Assembly: GCF_002933295.1 (NCBI RefSeq)
Contig: NZ_PSSW01000001.1
Location: forward strand, 186,001 to 250,000
Reading direction: 5' to 3'
From: Marinobacter flavimaris
GTDB lineage: Bacteria; Pseudomonadota; Gammaproteobacteria; Pseudomonadales; Oleiphilaceae
Length of the DNA: 64,000 nt
Shown: positions 9,679 through 19,103 of the stretch, piece after piece
Position numbering within the stretch: position 1 is the stretch's first letter
Layout of the letters: each line of letters opens with the position of its first letter
Notes under the pieces: generated by a model
Databases searched by the model: none
Told to the model about the DNA's origin: nothing
The model's input: the letters and a program-made list of their open reading frames with translations, nothing else
Translations under genes and position numbers: made by a program

Positions 9679-10533
9679 TCACGCCAGGGCGCCGAATGCT
9701 TCGCCCATGCGAACGGTTTTGCCGGCCACCTGATCGCTGTTCCAACTGACGGAGCCTTTTGGCATAACCATAATCACAGTGGAGCCCAGGCGGAACCGGC
9801 CCATTTCTTCACCCTTATCGAAGCTGATGGCCTGCTCGCCTTCGTACAGTGTTGATGTGACCTGCCGACTGCCGGGCACAACAACGCCTGCCCAGCGGGT
9901 TTCCACGCTGCCGACAATCATGGCGCCAACCAGTACCAGGGCCATGGGGCCGGAAGCGGTGTCGAAGATGCAGACAACCCGCTCATTGCGGGCGAACAGA
10001 TTCGGGACATTTTCGGCGGTTACCGGGTTGACCGAAAAAAGCTTGCCGGGAACATGGATCATCTGTCGAAGCGTGCCGGCCATCGGCATGTGGATCCGGT
10101 GATAGTCCTTGGGCGAGAGGTAGATTGTAGAAAATTCGCCATCGGCAAACGGGGCTGTGGTCGCCTCTTCGCCACCGAGCAGCTCGCTCAGGCTGAACGA
10201 CTGGCCCTTTGCCTGGAAAACCCGGTCTCCGGTGACCTGGCCGAGCTGGCTGATGGCGCCGTCAACGGGGCTGACCAGGGTTTTTTCGCCGTCCGCCAGG
10301 GGGCGGATGCCAGGCTTCAGCTCCCGGGTGAAGAAATCGTTGAACGTGGCGTAAGCTTCAGGGTTAGGCTCGGCGGCTTCGCTCATGTCAACGCCATAGC
10401 GGCCGATAAACCATTTTATAACCCGGTTCTTGAGCGCAGGGGAGCGGTCATTGTCCGCCAGGCGGCCGGCGAGGTTGGATACCCCCAGTTGCGGCGTTAT
10501 GTACTGGCTAAGAACAAAAAGCTTGTCGAACAT
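9679..10533 (-). CDS. psd: Phosphatidylserine decarboxylase proenzyme
   Basis: Inner-membrane-associated pyruvoyl enzyme that makes phosphatidylethanolamine from phosphatidylserine. The self-cleavage motif LGST is present, with the serine at residue 251 that becomes the pyruvoyl group of the small alpha chain. HIPMAG-like and other family blocks (YHRIHMPMAG) are visible. The length of 284 residues is normal. It converges on epmA (15 bp between stops) and is divergent from motA, as in Pseudomonas. Confidence 0.96.
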   Translation of the reverse strand: MFDKLFVLSQYITPQLGVSNLAGRLADNDRSPALKNRVIKWFIGRYGVDMSEAAEPNPEAYATFNDFFTRELKPGIRPLADGEKTLVSPVDGAISQLGQVTGDRVFQAKGQSFSLSELLGGEEATTAPFADGEFSTIYLSPKDYHRIHMPMAGTLRQMIHVPGKLFSVNPVTAENVPNLFARNERVVCIFDTASGPMALVLVGAMIVGSVETRWAGVVVPGSRQVTSTLYEGEQAISFDKGEEMGRFRLGSTVIMVMPKGSVSWNSDQVAGKTVRMGEAFGALA

Positions 10534-10639
10534 TAGATGTGATCCTTTGCGCTCAAAGGCGCGAAGTTTACCAAAGACTGCTACCTGTATAGAAATTGTT
10601 TCACGGCTTCGCGGTTATGACGCGGCCTTGCTATTATCG

Positions 10640-10679
10640 TGTCACCTTTTGCGTGACAGCTTCCGGCTCCGGCCGATAA
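10640..10679 (+). promoter_or_regulatory. Candidate control region of motAB: palindrome and sigma-28-like -10
   Basis: The psd-motA spacer holds an inverted repeat, TGTCAC-N7-GTGACA (10640-10658). Fourteen bases further on is GCCGATAA (10672-10679), a perfect match to the flagellar sigma-28 -10 consensus and 29 bp before the motA ATG. No TAAA -35 lies at the proper distance, so the promoter call is weak; the palindrome may bind an activator or repressor. I cannot name the regulator. Confidence 0.35.
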
Positions 10680-10707
10680 CCAATAAAATAAGGCGTGCGT
10701 AGATTCT

Positions 10708-11559
10708 ATGTTACTGATCGTCGGTTCGATTATTGTTCTGGCCAGCGTACTGACTGGCTATGTTCTCCACGGCGGCAATCTGATGGTGCTCTGGCAGCCA
10801 ACCGAAGTGTTAATCATTTTCGGGGCAGCTCTGGGCTCGTTCATCATTGCTAACCCCGTCCATACGCTCAAAGAGGTCTTTGGTAAGGGAGTCCAGTTAC
10901 TGACAGGCTCACCCTACAAAAAGGCTTTCTACATGGATCTGCTGAGTCTGCTTTACGAGATCTTCGATAAATCCCGTAAACAAGGCGTCATGGCGATCGA
11001 GGAGGACATCGATAATCCCGAGGCAAGCCAGATTTTCAGTCGATATCCAGCCGTCATGAAGTCCAAGGAACTGCTCGCGTTCATCACGGACTATCTTCGC
11101 ATCATCAGCTCCGGAAATATGGCGACCCACGAGCTGGAAGGCATGATGGAGAATGAGATCGACAGTCGTCAGCACGAGCTTGAGGAGCCTGCTCACGCGG
11201 TCAACAAAATCGCCGATGCGCTGCCGGGGCTTGGTATTGTAGCTGCGGTGCTGGGTATCGTAATTACCATGAACTTTCTCACTGAAGGCCCGGAAAAGAT
11301 TGGTCTCAGTGTGGCTGCAGCACTGGTGGGTACCTTTCTGGGTATTTTCATGGGGTATGGTTTTGTGGGTCCTGCGTCTATCGCCATGGAGCACGCTGCG
11401 AAGTACGAATTGAAGGCTTACGAGTGCGTCAAATCAGCGATTGTGGCGACGGTTTCCGGGCAAGCGCCGCAAATGGCCATTGAGTTTGGCCGCAAGGCGT
11501 TGCCCACGGATAAGCGCCCTGGGTTCCAGGAGCTTAATGATCACGTTCGTTCCAAGTAA
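10708..11559 (+). CDS. motA: Flagellar motor stator protein MotA
   Basis: Inner-membrane stator subunit that forms the ion channel with MotB and pushes on FliG. The 283 residues contain two N-terminal membrane helices (about 1-20 and 30-50), a cytoplasmic loop, and two C-terminal helices (about 172-192 and 200-222). The residues known to matter in E. coli are at the same numbers: R90 and E98 in the loop facing the rotor, and P173 and P222 at the channel. Followed after 31 bp by motB in a two-gene unit. Confidence 0.95.
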   Translation: MLLIVGSIIVLASVLTGYVLHGGNLMVLWQPTEVLIIFGAALGSFIIANPVHTLKEVFGKGVQLLTGSPYKKAFYMDLLSLLYEIFDKSRKQGVMAIEEDIDNPEASQIFSRYPAVMKSKELLAFITDYLRIISSGNMATHELEGMMENEIDSRQHELEEPAHAVNKIADALPGLGIVAAVLGIVITMNFLTEGPEKIGLSVAAALVGTFLGIFMGYGFVGPASIAMEHAAKYELKAYECVKSAIVATVSGQAPQMAIEFGRKALPTDKRPGFQELNDHVRSK

Positions 11560-11590
11560 TACCGCCCTCATCTGAACCCGGAGCCGATTC

Positions 11591-12550
11591 GTGGAAGAAC
11601 AGCCGATCATCATCAAACGGAAAAAGGTTGTTGCAGGTGGCCATCACGGTGGCTCCTGGAAGGTCGCGTTTGCCGATTTCGCCACCGCCATGATGGCTTT
11701 CTTTCTGGTTCTCTGGTTAACCGCTACGGCATCGCCGGAGCAAAAAAAAGCGGTTGAGGGTTACTTTCGGGATCCCGTTGGCTTCACCGAGGGTGGTTCT
11801 CCAAACCCTGTGGATCTTGAGGGCAGTGCCTCGGTCGTCAACGAGGCGAGTCCGGATATCGAATCGAGCCAGATCCAGATTGAAGACGAAGTGGTGGATG
11901 AGCTCTCTGAAACTCTTGAACAGCGACGTATGCAGGAGTTGTTTCAGGAGCTGAAGGAGCAAATCAAGCAGGATGCGACGTTGCAGGAGTTCAAGGATCA
12001 GTTGCTGATCGATATAACCGACGAGGGCTTGCGCATCCAGATCGTCGATCGCTCCGGTCGCCCCATGTTCGACAGCGGCCGAGCAGAGCTGAAGTACTAC
12101 TCTCAGGATATTCTGTTTGAGCTTGCGAAAACTCTGGGCTCAGTGAACAACAAGCTTAGTATTACCGGGCACACCGACTCCACGCCATTCAGCGGCCGAC
12201 CGGGTTACACGAACTGGGAGTTATCGGCAGACCGGGCAAATACCGCCCGAAGAGCCCTGGTTGCAGGGGGTGTTCGTCAGCAGCAGATTGCCCGCGTGGT
12301 TGGCCTGAGCGACTCCGTACTGTTTGACAAGGAAGACCCGAACGCGCCGGTGAATCGTCGCATCTCCATTATCGTTCTGAACAAGAAGACCGTCGATAAT
12401 ATTCAGAGCACTGCCGGCCAGTCAGATGAGCCCCTGATTGATCTGACCCAGCCGACCGAGGCGGAGCGGGAGGCGGCCCGTGAGCGTCTGGAAAGCGGGG
12501 AATGGTTGCAGGAAAAAGAAGAGCCGGCCCCTGGCGAGCTCAACTGGTAA
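11591..12550 (+). CDS. motB: Flagellar motor stator protein MotB
   Basis: Partner of MotA that anchors the stator to peptidoglycan. It has one N-terminal membrane helix (about 24-45) with the ion-carrying aspartate in KVAFADFATAMMAFF (D29), an acidic linker, and a C-terminal OmpA-type domain with the peptidoglycan-binding ITGHTDSTPF region. It is 319 residues long. The start is GTG with GGAG about 9 bases upstream. The sequence alone does not decide between proton and sodium coupling. Converges on rsgA. Confidence 0.95.
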   Translation: MEEQPIIIKRKKVVAGGHHGGSWKVAFADFATAMMAFFLVLWLTATASPEQKKAVEGYFRDPVGFTEGGSPNPVDLEGSASVVNEASPDIESSQIQIEDEVVDELSETLEQRRMQELFQELKEQIKQDATLQEFKDQLLIDITDEGLRIQIVDRSGRPMFDSGRAELKYYSQDILFELAKTLGSVNNKLSITGHTDSTPFSGRPGYTNWELSADRANTARRALVAGGVRQQQIARVVGLSDSVLFDKEDPNAPVNRRISIIVLNKKTVDNIQSTAGQSDEPLIDLTQPTEAEREAARERLESGEWLQEKEEPAPGELNW

Positions 12551-12565
12551 GGCCGTTCGGGTCCG

Positions 12566-13621
12566 TCAGTCCAGCTTCAGCCCGCGGGCCTGCTGCTCCG
12601 TCATATCCTGAAGAATCCGGTGGAAGCTTTTCAGCCGCTCCGGGCTGATTTTCCCTTCCTCTGCAGCTCTGTCGATGGCGCAACCGGGGTCACCCATGTG
12701 CCGGCAGTTGCGGAACTTGCAGGTGCCGATCACCTCCCGAATTTCCCGAAAGCCATACTCGATCTCCTGCGCTGTCATATGCCAGAGCCCGAACTCACGG
12801 ATCCCCGGCGAGTCAATCAGATCGCCTCCTAGCGGCAGGTGGAACAGCTTAGCCGTGGTTGTCGTGTGAATCCCCTTGCCGGTGCTCTCCGACACAGCCC
12901 CCACGCGAATGGCCTCATCGGGCATCAGTGTCTGGATAATGGATGACTTGCCCACCCCGGATTGCCCCACAAACACACTGGTCTGATCCTTCACCAGTGC
13001 CTCAACCTCTGGCGAAGGTTTATCACCGGACTCAGCCGCAGACGTTCGAACCACCTCATAGCCCAGGGCCTCATACCGGCCCAGAAGCGCGTCGATGTAC
13101 TCCCGGTTGCTGTCGGTGATCAGATCGGTCTTGTTCAACAGAATCACTGCCGGAATGTCTGTGATCTCGGATGCAACGAGATACCGGTCAATCAGGTTAT
13201 CGTGAGGGTCCGGCTCCGGCGCAATCACAAGAATAATATGATCAATGTTTGCGGCCACCGGCTTCAGGGCACCAAAATTATCCGGCCGCTGCAGCAGATT
13301 GCGGCGCTCACTGCGGGCAACGATAACCCCCGTCTCATTCTTACCCGGCCGCCAGACAACCTTGTCGCCAGTTACCAGGCTATCAATGTTGGCCCGAACA
13401 AAGCAGCGAACCACATCGCCTTCCTGGTCGCCTTCAAGCGCTTCGACATCCAGCTGTTGCCCATAGTGAGCGATGACCAACCCTTCCTGCTCTGGCCCGA
13501 GCTCGCCGGCGTCGGCCTGCTCCTGAACCTTCTTCTCCTTGCGCGCCGCCCGGGCCGCACGCTCTTCCTGGACTTTCTTGATACGGAATTGTTGCTGTTT
13601 ATTCAGTCGCCGTTTTGCCAT
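12566..13621 (-). CDS. rsgA: Ribosome small subunit-dependent GTPase RsgA (YjeQ)
   Basis: Circularly permuted GTPase that checks and releases late 30S assembly intermediates. The order is a basic N-terminus, OB fold, then G4 (NKTD), G1 (GQSGVGKSSI) and G3 (DSPG), which is the permuted order diagnostic of the family. A zinc site follows (CKFRNCRHMGDPGC). Length 351 residues. Divergent from orn across a 253-bp spacer that contains a family 1 hairpin repeat. Confidence 0.96.
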   Translation of the reverse strand: MAKRRLNKQQQFRIKKVQEERAARAARKEKKVQEQADAGELGPEQEGLVIAHYGQQLDVEALEGDQEGDVVRCFVRANIDSLVTGDKVVWRPGKNETGVIVARSERRNLLQRPDNFGALKPVAANIDHIILVIAPEPDPHDNLIDRYLVASEITDIPAVILLNKTDLITDSNREYIDALLGRYEALGYEVVRTSAAESGDKPSPEVEALVKDQTSVFVGQSGVGKSSIIQTLMPDEAIRVGAVSESTGKGIHTTTTAKLFHLPLGGDLIDSPGIREFGLWHMTAQEIEYGFREIREVIGTCKFRNCRHMGDPGCAIDRAAEEGKISPERLKSFHRILQDMTEQQARGLKLD

Positions 13622-13735
13622 TTATGTCCCGGATAACCAGATGAAAGTTTCGCCTTTGATGTGCCATCATACTGCAATCGTAGCTACTCGGCTTGGGCAA
13701 TGCCGAGACGTCGAGGGTATATCACCTGATTTCGC

Positions 13736-13845
13736 AGTGGGGCTGGGTCCGGCTTTCCGGAAATGTCGGCGGCCATGGATGGCCGACGCCAAGCGCACAT
13801 GGATGTGCTCGTAGCGGTTTCCGGAAAGCCGGACCCAGCACCACT
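13736..13845 (+). repeat. Family 1 hairpin repeat, copy 1 (subtype A)
   Basis: Outer arms 13736-13763 and 13818-13845 pair over 28 positions with one mismatch. The 54-nt core between them holds two short hairpins, GGCC-ATGGAT-GGCC and GCAC-ATGGAT-GTGC. The core is identical to that of copy 6, while the arms are unrelated to those of the other copies. It fills most of the rsgA-orn spacer, between two divergent starts. The two ATGGAT loops resemble the TwoAYGGAY structured-RNA motif described from comparative genomics; that link is from memory. Confidence 0.85.
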
Positions 13846-13874
13846 ACCACCGCACTCAGAAGGCTGGTAACAAA

Positions 13875-14417
13875 ATGGCAGAAAGCAATCGCCTCGTATG
13901 GATCGATCTGGAAATGACAGGCCTGGATCCGGAAAAAGAACGGATCATCGAAATGGCCACAATCATCACCGATTCGGAACTCAATATTGTCGCGGAAGGA
14001 CCGGTTATTGCCGTCCATCAGCCACAATCCTTTCTGGACTCCATGGACGAATGGTGCACCCGTACCCATGGTGAAAGCGGACTCACCAAACGCGTTCAGG
14101 AAAGCGATATCTCCGAGTCTCAAGCCGAACAGCAGACCATCGAATTCCTGAAAAAACACGTAGAAAAGGGCCAGTCACCCCTGTGCGGCAATAGCATTGG
14201 CCAGGATCGCCGGTTCCTCGTCAAATACATGCCCGAACTGGAAGACTTCTTCCATTACCGGAATCTCGACGTATCCACAGTGAAAGAACTTGCTCGCCGC
14301 TGGCGCCCGGATGTCCTCGCCGGCGTAAAAAAGAAAGGTAGTCACCTTGCACTCGACGACATCCGGGACTCCATCAACGAACTGCGTCATTACCGGGAAC
14401 AGTTCTTCAAGCTATAG
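13875..14417 (+). CDS. orn: Oligoribonuclease
   Basis: 3'-5' exoribonuclease of the DEDDh family that degrades 2-5 nt RNAs, including pGpG from c-di-GMP breakdown, which is relevant because c-di-GMP receptors are encoded nearby. Exo motif I is [10 protein letters not shown] with D11 and E13. The 180-residue length and the C-terminal [14 protein letters not shown] block are typical. Its stop overlaps the stop of the convergent queG by 6 bp. Confidence 0.97.
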   Translation: MAESNRLVWIDLEMTGLDPEKERIIEMATIITDSELNIVAEGPVIAVHQPQSFLDSMDEWCTRTHGESGLTKRVQESDISESQAEQQTIEFLKKHVEKGQSPLCGNSIGQDRRFLVKYMPELEDFFHYRNLDVSTVKELARRWRPDVLAGVKKKGSHLALDDIRDSINELRHYREQFFKL

Positions 14418-15491
14418 GCCATGCCGCTTCAGAGCCCACTGGACGTGCTCGCGGACCATCTCGGAAGGGTGGTCCGCGCGTTTTTTCAGGGCCTCAATTA
14501 CCGGAATGGTTGACGGCGCATTGCCCAGCCCGACCGCCAGGTTGCGGAGCCAGCCCTCGTAGCCTGTGCGCCGAATCGCAGAGCCCTCGGTGCGTTTGAG
14601 GAACTGCTCCTCGGTCCAGAGAAAAAGCTCTGCCAGGGAGCTGTTGTCCAGCCCATGCCTCGGTTGAAAGTCCTTTTCGCTGGTCGGTTTGCTGAACTTC
14701 TGCCATGGACACACCAGCTGGCAGTCATCGCAACCGAAAACCCGGTTGCCCATTAGCGGTCGCAGCTCCTCTGGGATACTCCCTTTCAGCTCGATGGTGA
14801 GATAGCTGATGCAACGTCGGGCATCAAGCTTGTGCGAGCCAACAAAGGCGTCCGTCGGGCACAGGTCGAGGCAGGCCGAACAGCTGCCGCAATGATCCGT
14901 TTCAAAGGGTTCATCGATGGGCAGGGGGGCGCTGGTGAAGATTTCCCCGAGGAAAAAGAACGAGCCGGCCTTCGGGTGAATCAGCATATTGTTCTTGCCG
15001 ATCCAGCCGAGGCCTGCTCTCTGCGCCAGTGCGCGTTCCAGCACCGGAGCGCTGTCTACAAAAGCCCGGTAATCGTATCCGCTAACGGCCTCATCAATCT
15101 TCGCTGCCAGCTGTGCAAGACGCTTACGGATCAGTTTATGGTAATCCCGACCCAGCGCATAACGCGTGACATAAGCACCCTCCCGGTTAGTAAGCGCTTC
15201 TTTCGGACTGTCTGGTGAGGGCAAATAGTCCATTCTCACGGATATAACCCGCGTGGTGCCCGGCACCAGAGAGGCAGGGGTATAGCGCTTGTCACCGTGG
15301 TGGGCCATGTAATCCATTTCGCCCTGGTAACCTGCCGCAAGCCAGTCCTTCAGATGGTCGGCGTGCTCGCCCGTGTTCGCGTTGGTAATGCCCACTTCGG
15401 CAAACCCGAATTCAGCTGCCCACTGGCGGATGAGCGACGGCAGATCCGCAAGTTCCGGGTGTGTCGTGGTACAGGTTGCTGTGGTGCTCAT
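14412..15491 (-). CDS. queG: Epoxyqueuosine reductase QueG
   Basis: Cobalamin and iron-sulfur enzyme that performs the last step of queuosine synthesis on tRNA, reducing epoxyqueuosine to queuosine. It shows two ferredoxin-like cluster motifs, [12 protein letters not shown] and [10 protein letters not shown], and a C-terminal HEAT-like helical tail. Length 359 residues. It is divergent from nnr (147-bp spacer) and its 3' end encodes, on the other strand, the orn terminator. Confidence 0.95.
   Translation of the reverse strand: MSTTATCTTTHPELADLPSLIRQWAAEFGFAEVGITNANTGEHADHLKDWLAAGYQGEMDYMAHHGDKRYTPASLVPGTTRVISVRMDYLPSPDSPKEALTNREGAYVTRYALGRDYHKLIRKRLAQLAAKIDEAVSGYDYRAFVDSAPVLERALAQRAGLGWIGKNNMLIHPKAGSFFFLGEIFTSAPLPIDEPFETDHCGSCSACLDLCPTDAFVGSHKLDARRCISYLTIELKGSIPEELRPLMGNRVFGCDDCQLVCPWQKFSKPTSEKDFQPRHGLDNSSLAELFLWTEEQFLKRTEGSAIRRTGYEGWLRNLAVGLGNAPSTIPVIEALKKRADHPSEMVREHVQWALKRHGL
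14450..14486 (+). terminator. Intrinsic terminator of orn, inside queG
   Basis: Nine-bp perfect stem CGCGGACCA (14450-14458) with TGGTCCGCG (14470-14478), 11-nt loop, then CG and six T. It lies 32 bp after the orn stop and antisense within the 3' coding end of queG, so the same bases serve both as terminator and as codons. The activity is inferred from the structure. Confidence 0.75.
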
Positions 15492-15638
15492 AGTGACTGC
15501 CGATGCTGGAATTCGGTGCTGAACCCGTGTACGGATATTTAATCTGATTAAGTTATGACCTTTTCTACTGTTTTGCTATGCTTTACAGGTATCTGGCCAA
15601 TTTTCTTAAACCGGTTTCTGTAACGGGAGCAAAGGTTC

Positions 15639-17192
15639 ATGCCGCCGTCCGCTGGGCACAGTCTACCAGACGCACTGTTTTCCGCCGATGCGGTGAGGCA
15701 GATCGATCGCTATGTGATTGATCAGCAAGGTGTTGATGGTTTTGAGCTGATGCAGTCCGCCGCCCACGCCGCTTTTCGCTGCCTGGTACGGCACTGGCCA
15801 AACTGCGGCTCGGTGCTGGTCCTGTGCGGTGCGGGTAACAACGGTGGTGACGGTTACCTGGTCGCGGCAAGTGCGAAAAGGCACGGTCTGGACTTCAGCT
15901 GTGTCGCGGTTGCGCCAACCGGCAAATTGTCCGGCGACGCCCGTAAAGCCTGGCAAAAGGCCCTGGCGGACGGTGTAGATGTTCTTGACCTCGAGGCTCT
16001 CGGCGAGTCATCGCTGGACGATCTGTTTGCCAGCGCGGGCCTGATTGTTGATGCCATGCTCGGTACTGGCGTGTCCGGTGCCCCCCGGGAACCGTTTGCG
16101 ACTCTGATAGGCCGATGTAATAGCGCTTCAGCGCCAGTCCTTGCGGTGGATCTGCCCTCCGGGCTTAATGCGACCACGGGAGCGGCCGAGGGGGATGTGG
16201 TAAACGCGGCCAGGACAGTGACCTTTATCGGGCTCAAGGCTGGCTTGTTCACGGGGCAAGGTGCAGCAGCGTGCGGCGAGGTGGTTTTCGAATCTCTGGA
16301 TACCGACGAGGGTATCGCCGGTAGCGGTCAGAAGCCCATCGCCCGCCGTCGTGACTGGGGTTCTGTGATGCCCTGGCTACCACCCCGGCCTGCCAACGCT
16401 CACAAGGGAAGATTCGGGCATGTGCTGGTGGTTGCGGGTGATCGCGGATTCGGTGGGGCCGGTCTGCTGGCGGCAGAGGCTGCGGCGCGATCGGGTGCCG
16501 GGCTCGTGTCGTTGGCGACCCGCCCCGAGCATGTGACAGCGGCTCTGGCAAGATGTCCATCCGTCATGGTTCATGGCCTGATCCATGGCTCGGAGTTGCC
16601 GACGTTGCTTGATGCTGCCTCGGTTGTCGTGTGTGGCCCGGGTATCGGGCGAAGCGCCTGGGGCCAGCAGATGCTCGAGCAGGTGGTTGCCAGCGGCAAG
16701 CCGCGGGTGCTGGATGCGGATGCGCTGAACCTTTTGTCTGGTCGGGTAGCCATCCCGGCGGATAATCACATCCTGACTCCTCATCCGGGCGAGGCGGCCA
16801 GGTTGCTGAATTGCCTGGTACCCGAGGTTGAGGCAGACAGGATGGCCGCCGCCAGAAAGCTGCAGGCGCTGTACGGCGGCACGGTGCTTTTGAAAGGCGC
16901 CGGCACCGTTGTCGCGTCTGAGGACGGCGGCCTGGATATCATCAGTGGCAGCAATCCCGGAATGGCGACTGGCGGAATGGGAGATGTGCTCTCAGGTATT
17001 GTTGCGGCTGTTCTGGCTCAGATTGGCGACGGACAGAAAGCGGCCGTGCTGGGCGCATCCGTGCACCTTGCTGCGGCTGACCGTGCTGCGAGAACCACGG
17101 GGTTTATCGGGCTGATACCGACCGATGTCATCGATGCGCTGCCGTTGGTGTTTCGGGAATCTGAAAGGAGTCCGGGGGCTGAATCGTTATGA
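15639..17192 (+). CDS. nnr: Bifunctional NAD(P)H-hydrate epimerase / ADP-dependent NAD(P)H-hydrate dehydratase
   Basis: Repairs hydrated NAD(P)H: the N-terminal YjeF_N domain (about 1-225) epimerises and the C-terminal ribokinase-like domain (about 230-515) dehydrates using ADP. GAGNNGGDGY in the first domain and GGMGDVLSG in the second are visible. At 517 residues it is a full-length fusion like E. coli YjeF. It leads the plus-strand cluster that runs to hflC, and its stop overlaps tsaE by 4 bp (ATGA). Confidence 0.95.
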   Translation: MPPSAGHSLPDALFSADAVRQIDRYVIDQQGVDGFELMQSAAHAAFRCLVRHWPNCGSVLVLCGAGNNGGDGYLVAASAKRHGLDFSCVAVAPTGKLSGDARKAWQKALADGVDVLDLEALGESSLDDLFASAGLIVDAMLGTGVSGAPREPFATLIGRCNSASAPVLAVDLPSGLNATTGAAEGDVVNAARTVTFIGLKAGLFTGQGAAACGEVVFESLDTDEGIAGSGQKPIARRRDWGSVMPWLPPRPANAHKGRFGHVLVVAGDRGFGGAGLLAAEAAARSGAGLVSLATRPEHVTAALARCPSVMVHGLIHGSELPTLLDAASVVVCGPGIGRSAWGQQMLEQVVASGKPRVLDADALNLLSGRVAIPADNHILTPHPGEAARLLNCLVPEVEADRMAAARKLQALYGGTVLLKGAGTVVASEDGGLDIISGSNPGMATGGMGDVLSGIVAAVLAQIGDGQKAAVLGASVHLAAADRAARTTGFIGLIPTDVIDALPLVFRESERSPGAESL

Positions 17193-17686
17193 GCATAATG
17201 GGTAACGAGCGTCGGGTTTTTCTGGAGAACGAGGCCGAAACCGAGCATCTCGGTCGGGAGCTGGCCAGGACCGTCGTGGAGTCTGGCCATGGCCTGGTTG
17301 TTTATCTGGATGGTGAGCTTGGCATGGGTAAAACCACCATCAGTCGGGGCGTCATGCGCGGATTGGGTCATGAGGGGGCCGTAAAGAGCCCGACCTATAC
17401 CCTGGTAGAGCCCTACGAGACTCTGAATCCACCGACATACCATTTTGATCTTTATCGCCTGGGCGACGCCGAAGAACTGGAATACATGGGCATCCGCGAT
17501 TATTTTTCCGCCGAAAACCTGTGCCTGATCGAGTGGCCCGAGAGAGGCAAGGGCATATTGCCCGAGCCGGACCTGGAGGTTCATCTCGAAACCCGGGGAG
17601 AGGGGCGCTCTGTAGTCCTCAGAGCCCGCTCAGAGCTGGGCGCCGGGGTGCTGAACGAACTGGAGTTGATTGGTCCGGCGTCATAG
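17189..17686 (+). CDS. tsaE: tRNA threonylcarbamoyladenosine biosynthesis ATPase TsaE
   Basis: Small P-loop ATPase that works with TsaB and TsaD to form t6A at position 37 of ANN-decoding tRNAs. Walker A is GELGMGKTT; the SPTYTLVEPY and HFDLYRL blocks are family signatures. The protein has 165 residues. Start ATG overlaps the nnr stop, so translation is probably coupled. Confidence 0.95.
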   Translation: MSIMGNERRVFLENEAETEHLGRELARTVVESGHGLVVYLDGELGMGKTTISRGVMRGLGHEGAVKSPTYTLVEPYETLNPPTYHFDLYRLGDAEELEYMGIRDYFSAENLCLIEWPERGKGILPEPDLEVHLETRGEGRSVVLRARSELGAGVLNELELIGPAS

Positions 17687-17724
17687 TGAGTCCGGAACCG
17701 GGAATAAACTGGCAGGTAAGCTTT

Positions 17725-19083
17725 ATGAATTGTGCAAAGCTGAGTAAACAACTGGTCTGGCCGATTGCGCTATTGCTTGTGACATTGGCGTTTCACGGTT
17801 CGGCGGCGACACAGGTCGAGAGTGCCCGTATCTGGCCCGCGCCCGATCATACCCGGCTGGTTTTGGACACTGGCGGACAGGTGGAGCACAACATTTTCTC
17901 CCTGAGCGGCCCGGCGCGGCTGGTGATCGATCTCAAGAATGCCAACCTGAAGACCGATTTTTCCGGTCTGGACCTTTCCGGCAGTCCGATCAAGAGAATC
18001 CGCAGTGCCCCCAGAAACGGCACCGATTTGCGCGTCGTTCTGGATCTCAAGGCTGACATCAAACCGCGGAGTTTTCAGCTCGAGCCGAATCAGCAGTACG
18101 GCCACAGACTGGTTGTCGACCTGATTGATGAAAGCGGTAGCCGGCTGGAGAAGGCGACAACGCCCACCGTGACCCAGGATTCATCCGGGAAGCGGGACGT
18201 TATTGTGGTCATTGATGCCGGGCACGGCGGGGAAGATCCGGGTGCTATTGGTCCGCGGGGAACCCGTGAAAAGGACGTGGTTCTGAAAATGGCGAAAACC
18301 CTGGCCAACCTCATCAATAATCGGCCGGGTTATACCGCCAAGCTGACCAGAACCGGGGACTACTACATTGGCCTTCGCAATCGCACGATTCTGGCCAGGA
18401 AATACAACGCTGACCTGTTCGTCTCGGTTCATGCCGACGCCTTCCGTACACCACAACCCAAAGGTGCCTCGGTCTTCGCCCTTTCCCAACGCGGCGCCAC
18501 CAGTGAAACCGCCCGTTGGCTGGCCAATAGTGAGAACCGGTCGGATCTGATCGGCGGTGCCGGCGGGCTGTCCCTCGATGGCCGTGACGACATGCTTGCC
18601 GGTGTTCTGCTGGACCTCTCCATGACGGCCAGTATCAACGCCAGTCTGGGGGTTGGCAGTTCGGTCCTGGGCAAATTGGGCGGCGTGGCGAAGTTGCACA
18701 AGCCTGGCGTTGAGCAGGCCGCTTTTGCGGTTCTGAAATCACCGGATATTCCCTCCATCCTCGTGGAAGCAGGCTTCATATCGAATCCCCAGGAAGAGAA
18801 AAACCTGGCCACTGAGTGGTATCGCAACAAGCTGGCCGGCGCCATCATGAAAGGCATAGATGACTACTTCCAGAAAACGCCCCCGCCTGGAACCCTGTTG
18901 GCGTGGCAAAAACAGAATCGCCAGGGTGGAAACAGCATCAGCCACTACCGGATACAGCGTGGAGACACGCTATCCGGCGTGGCCCGGAAAAATCAGACGA
19001 CCGTCAGTGAGCTGATGCAGTTTAACGACCTTCGGGACGACCGTGTTATGGTAGGGCAAACCATTCGTATTCCCGCGTCCTGA
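17725..19083 (+). CDS. amiB: N-acetylmuramoyl-L-alanine amidase AmiB/AmiC type with AMIN and LysM domains
   Basis: Periplasmic zinc amidase that splits septal peptidoglycan during division. A signal peptide (about 1-28, ending in HGSAA) is followed by an AMIN septal-targeting domain (about 32-130), an Amidase_3 domain (about 155-380) with zinc ligands in [17 protein letters not shown] and VEAGFISN, and one C-terminal LysM (about 405-450). The start is the ATG at 17725 behind AGGTAAG; the frame is open further upstream but overlaps tsaE and has no signal sequence. The protein has 452 residues. Placement between tsaE and mutL matches AmiB of enterobacteria and pseudomonads. Confidence 0.92.
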   Translation: MNCAKLSKQLVWPIALLLVTLAFHGSAATQVESARIWPAPDHTRLVLDTGGQVEHNIFSLSGPARLVIDLKNANLKTDFSGLDLSGSPIKRIRSAPRNGTDLRVVLDLKADIKPRSFQLEPNQQYGHRLVVDLIDESGSRLEKATTPTVTQDSSGKRDVIVVIDAGHGGEDPGAIGPRGTREKDVVLKMAKTLANLINNRPGYTAKLTRTGDYYIGLRNRTILARKYNADLFVSVHADAFRTPQPKGASVFALSQRGATSETARWLANSENRSDLIGGAGGLSLDGRDDMLAGVLLDLSMTASINASLGVGSSVLGKLGGVAKLHKPGVEQAAFAVLKSPDIPSILVEAGFISNPQEEKNLATEWYRNKLAGAIMKGIDDYFQKTPPPGTLLAWQKQNRQGGNSISHYRIQRGDTLSGVARKNQTTVSELMQFNDLRDDRVMVGQTIRIPAS

Positions 19084-19103
19084 TCAAGAGGTTTTTCTGT
19101 AAC

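Noticed and set aside
13736..13845. CRISPR or IS element explanation for the repeats
   Set aside because: Repeats are not regularly spaced, have no spacers of fixed length, no cas or transposase genes, and the inverted arms differ between copies.
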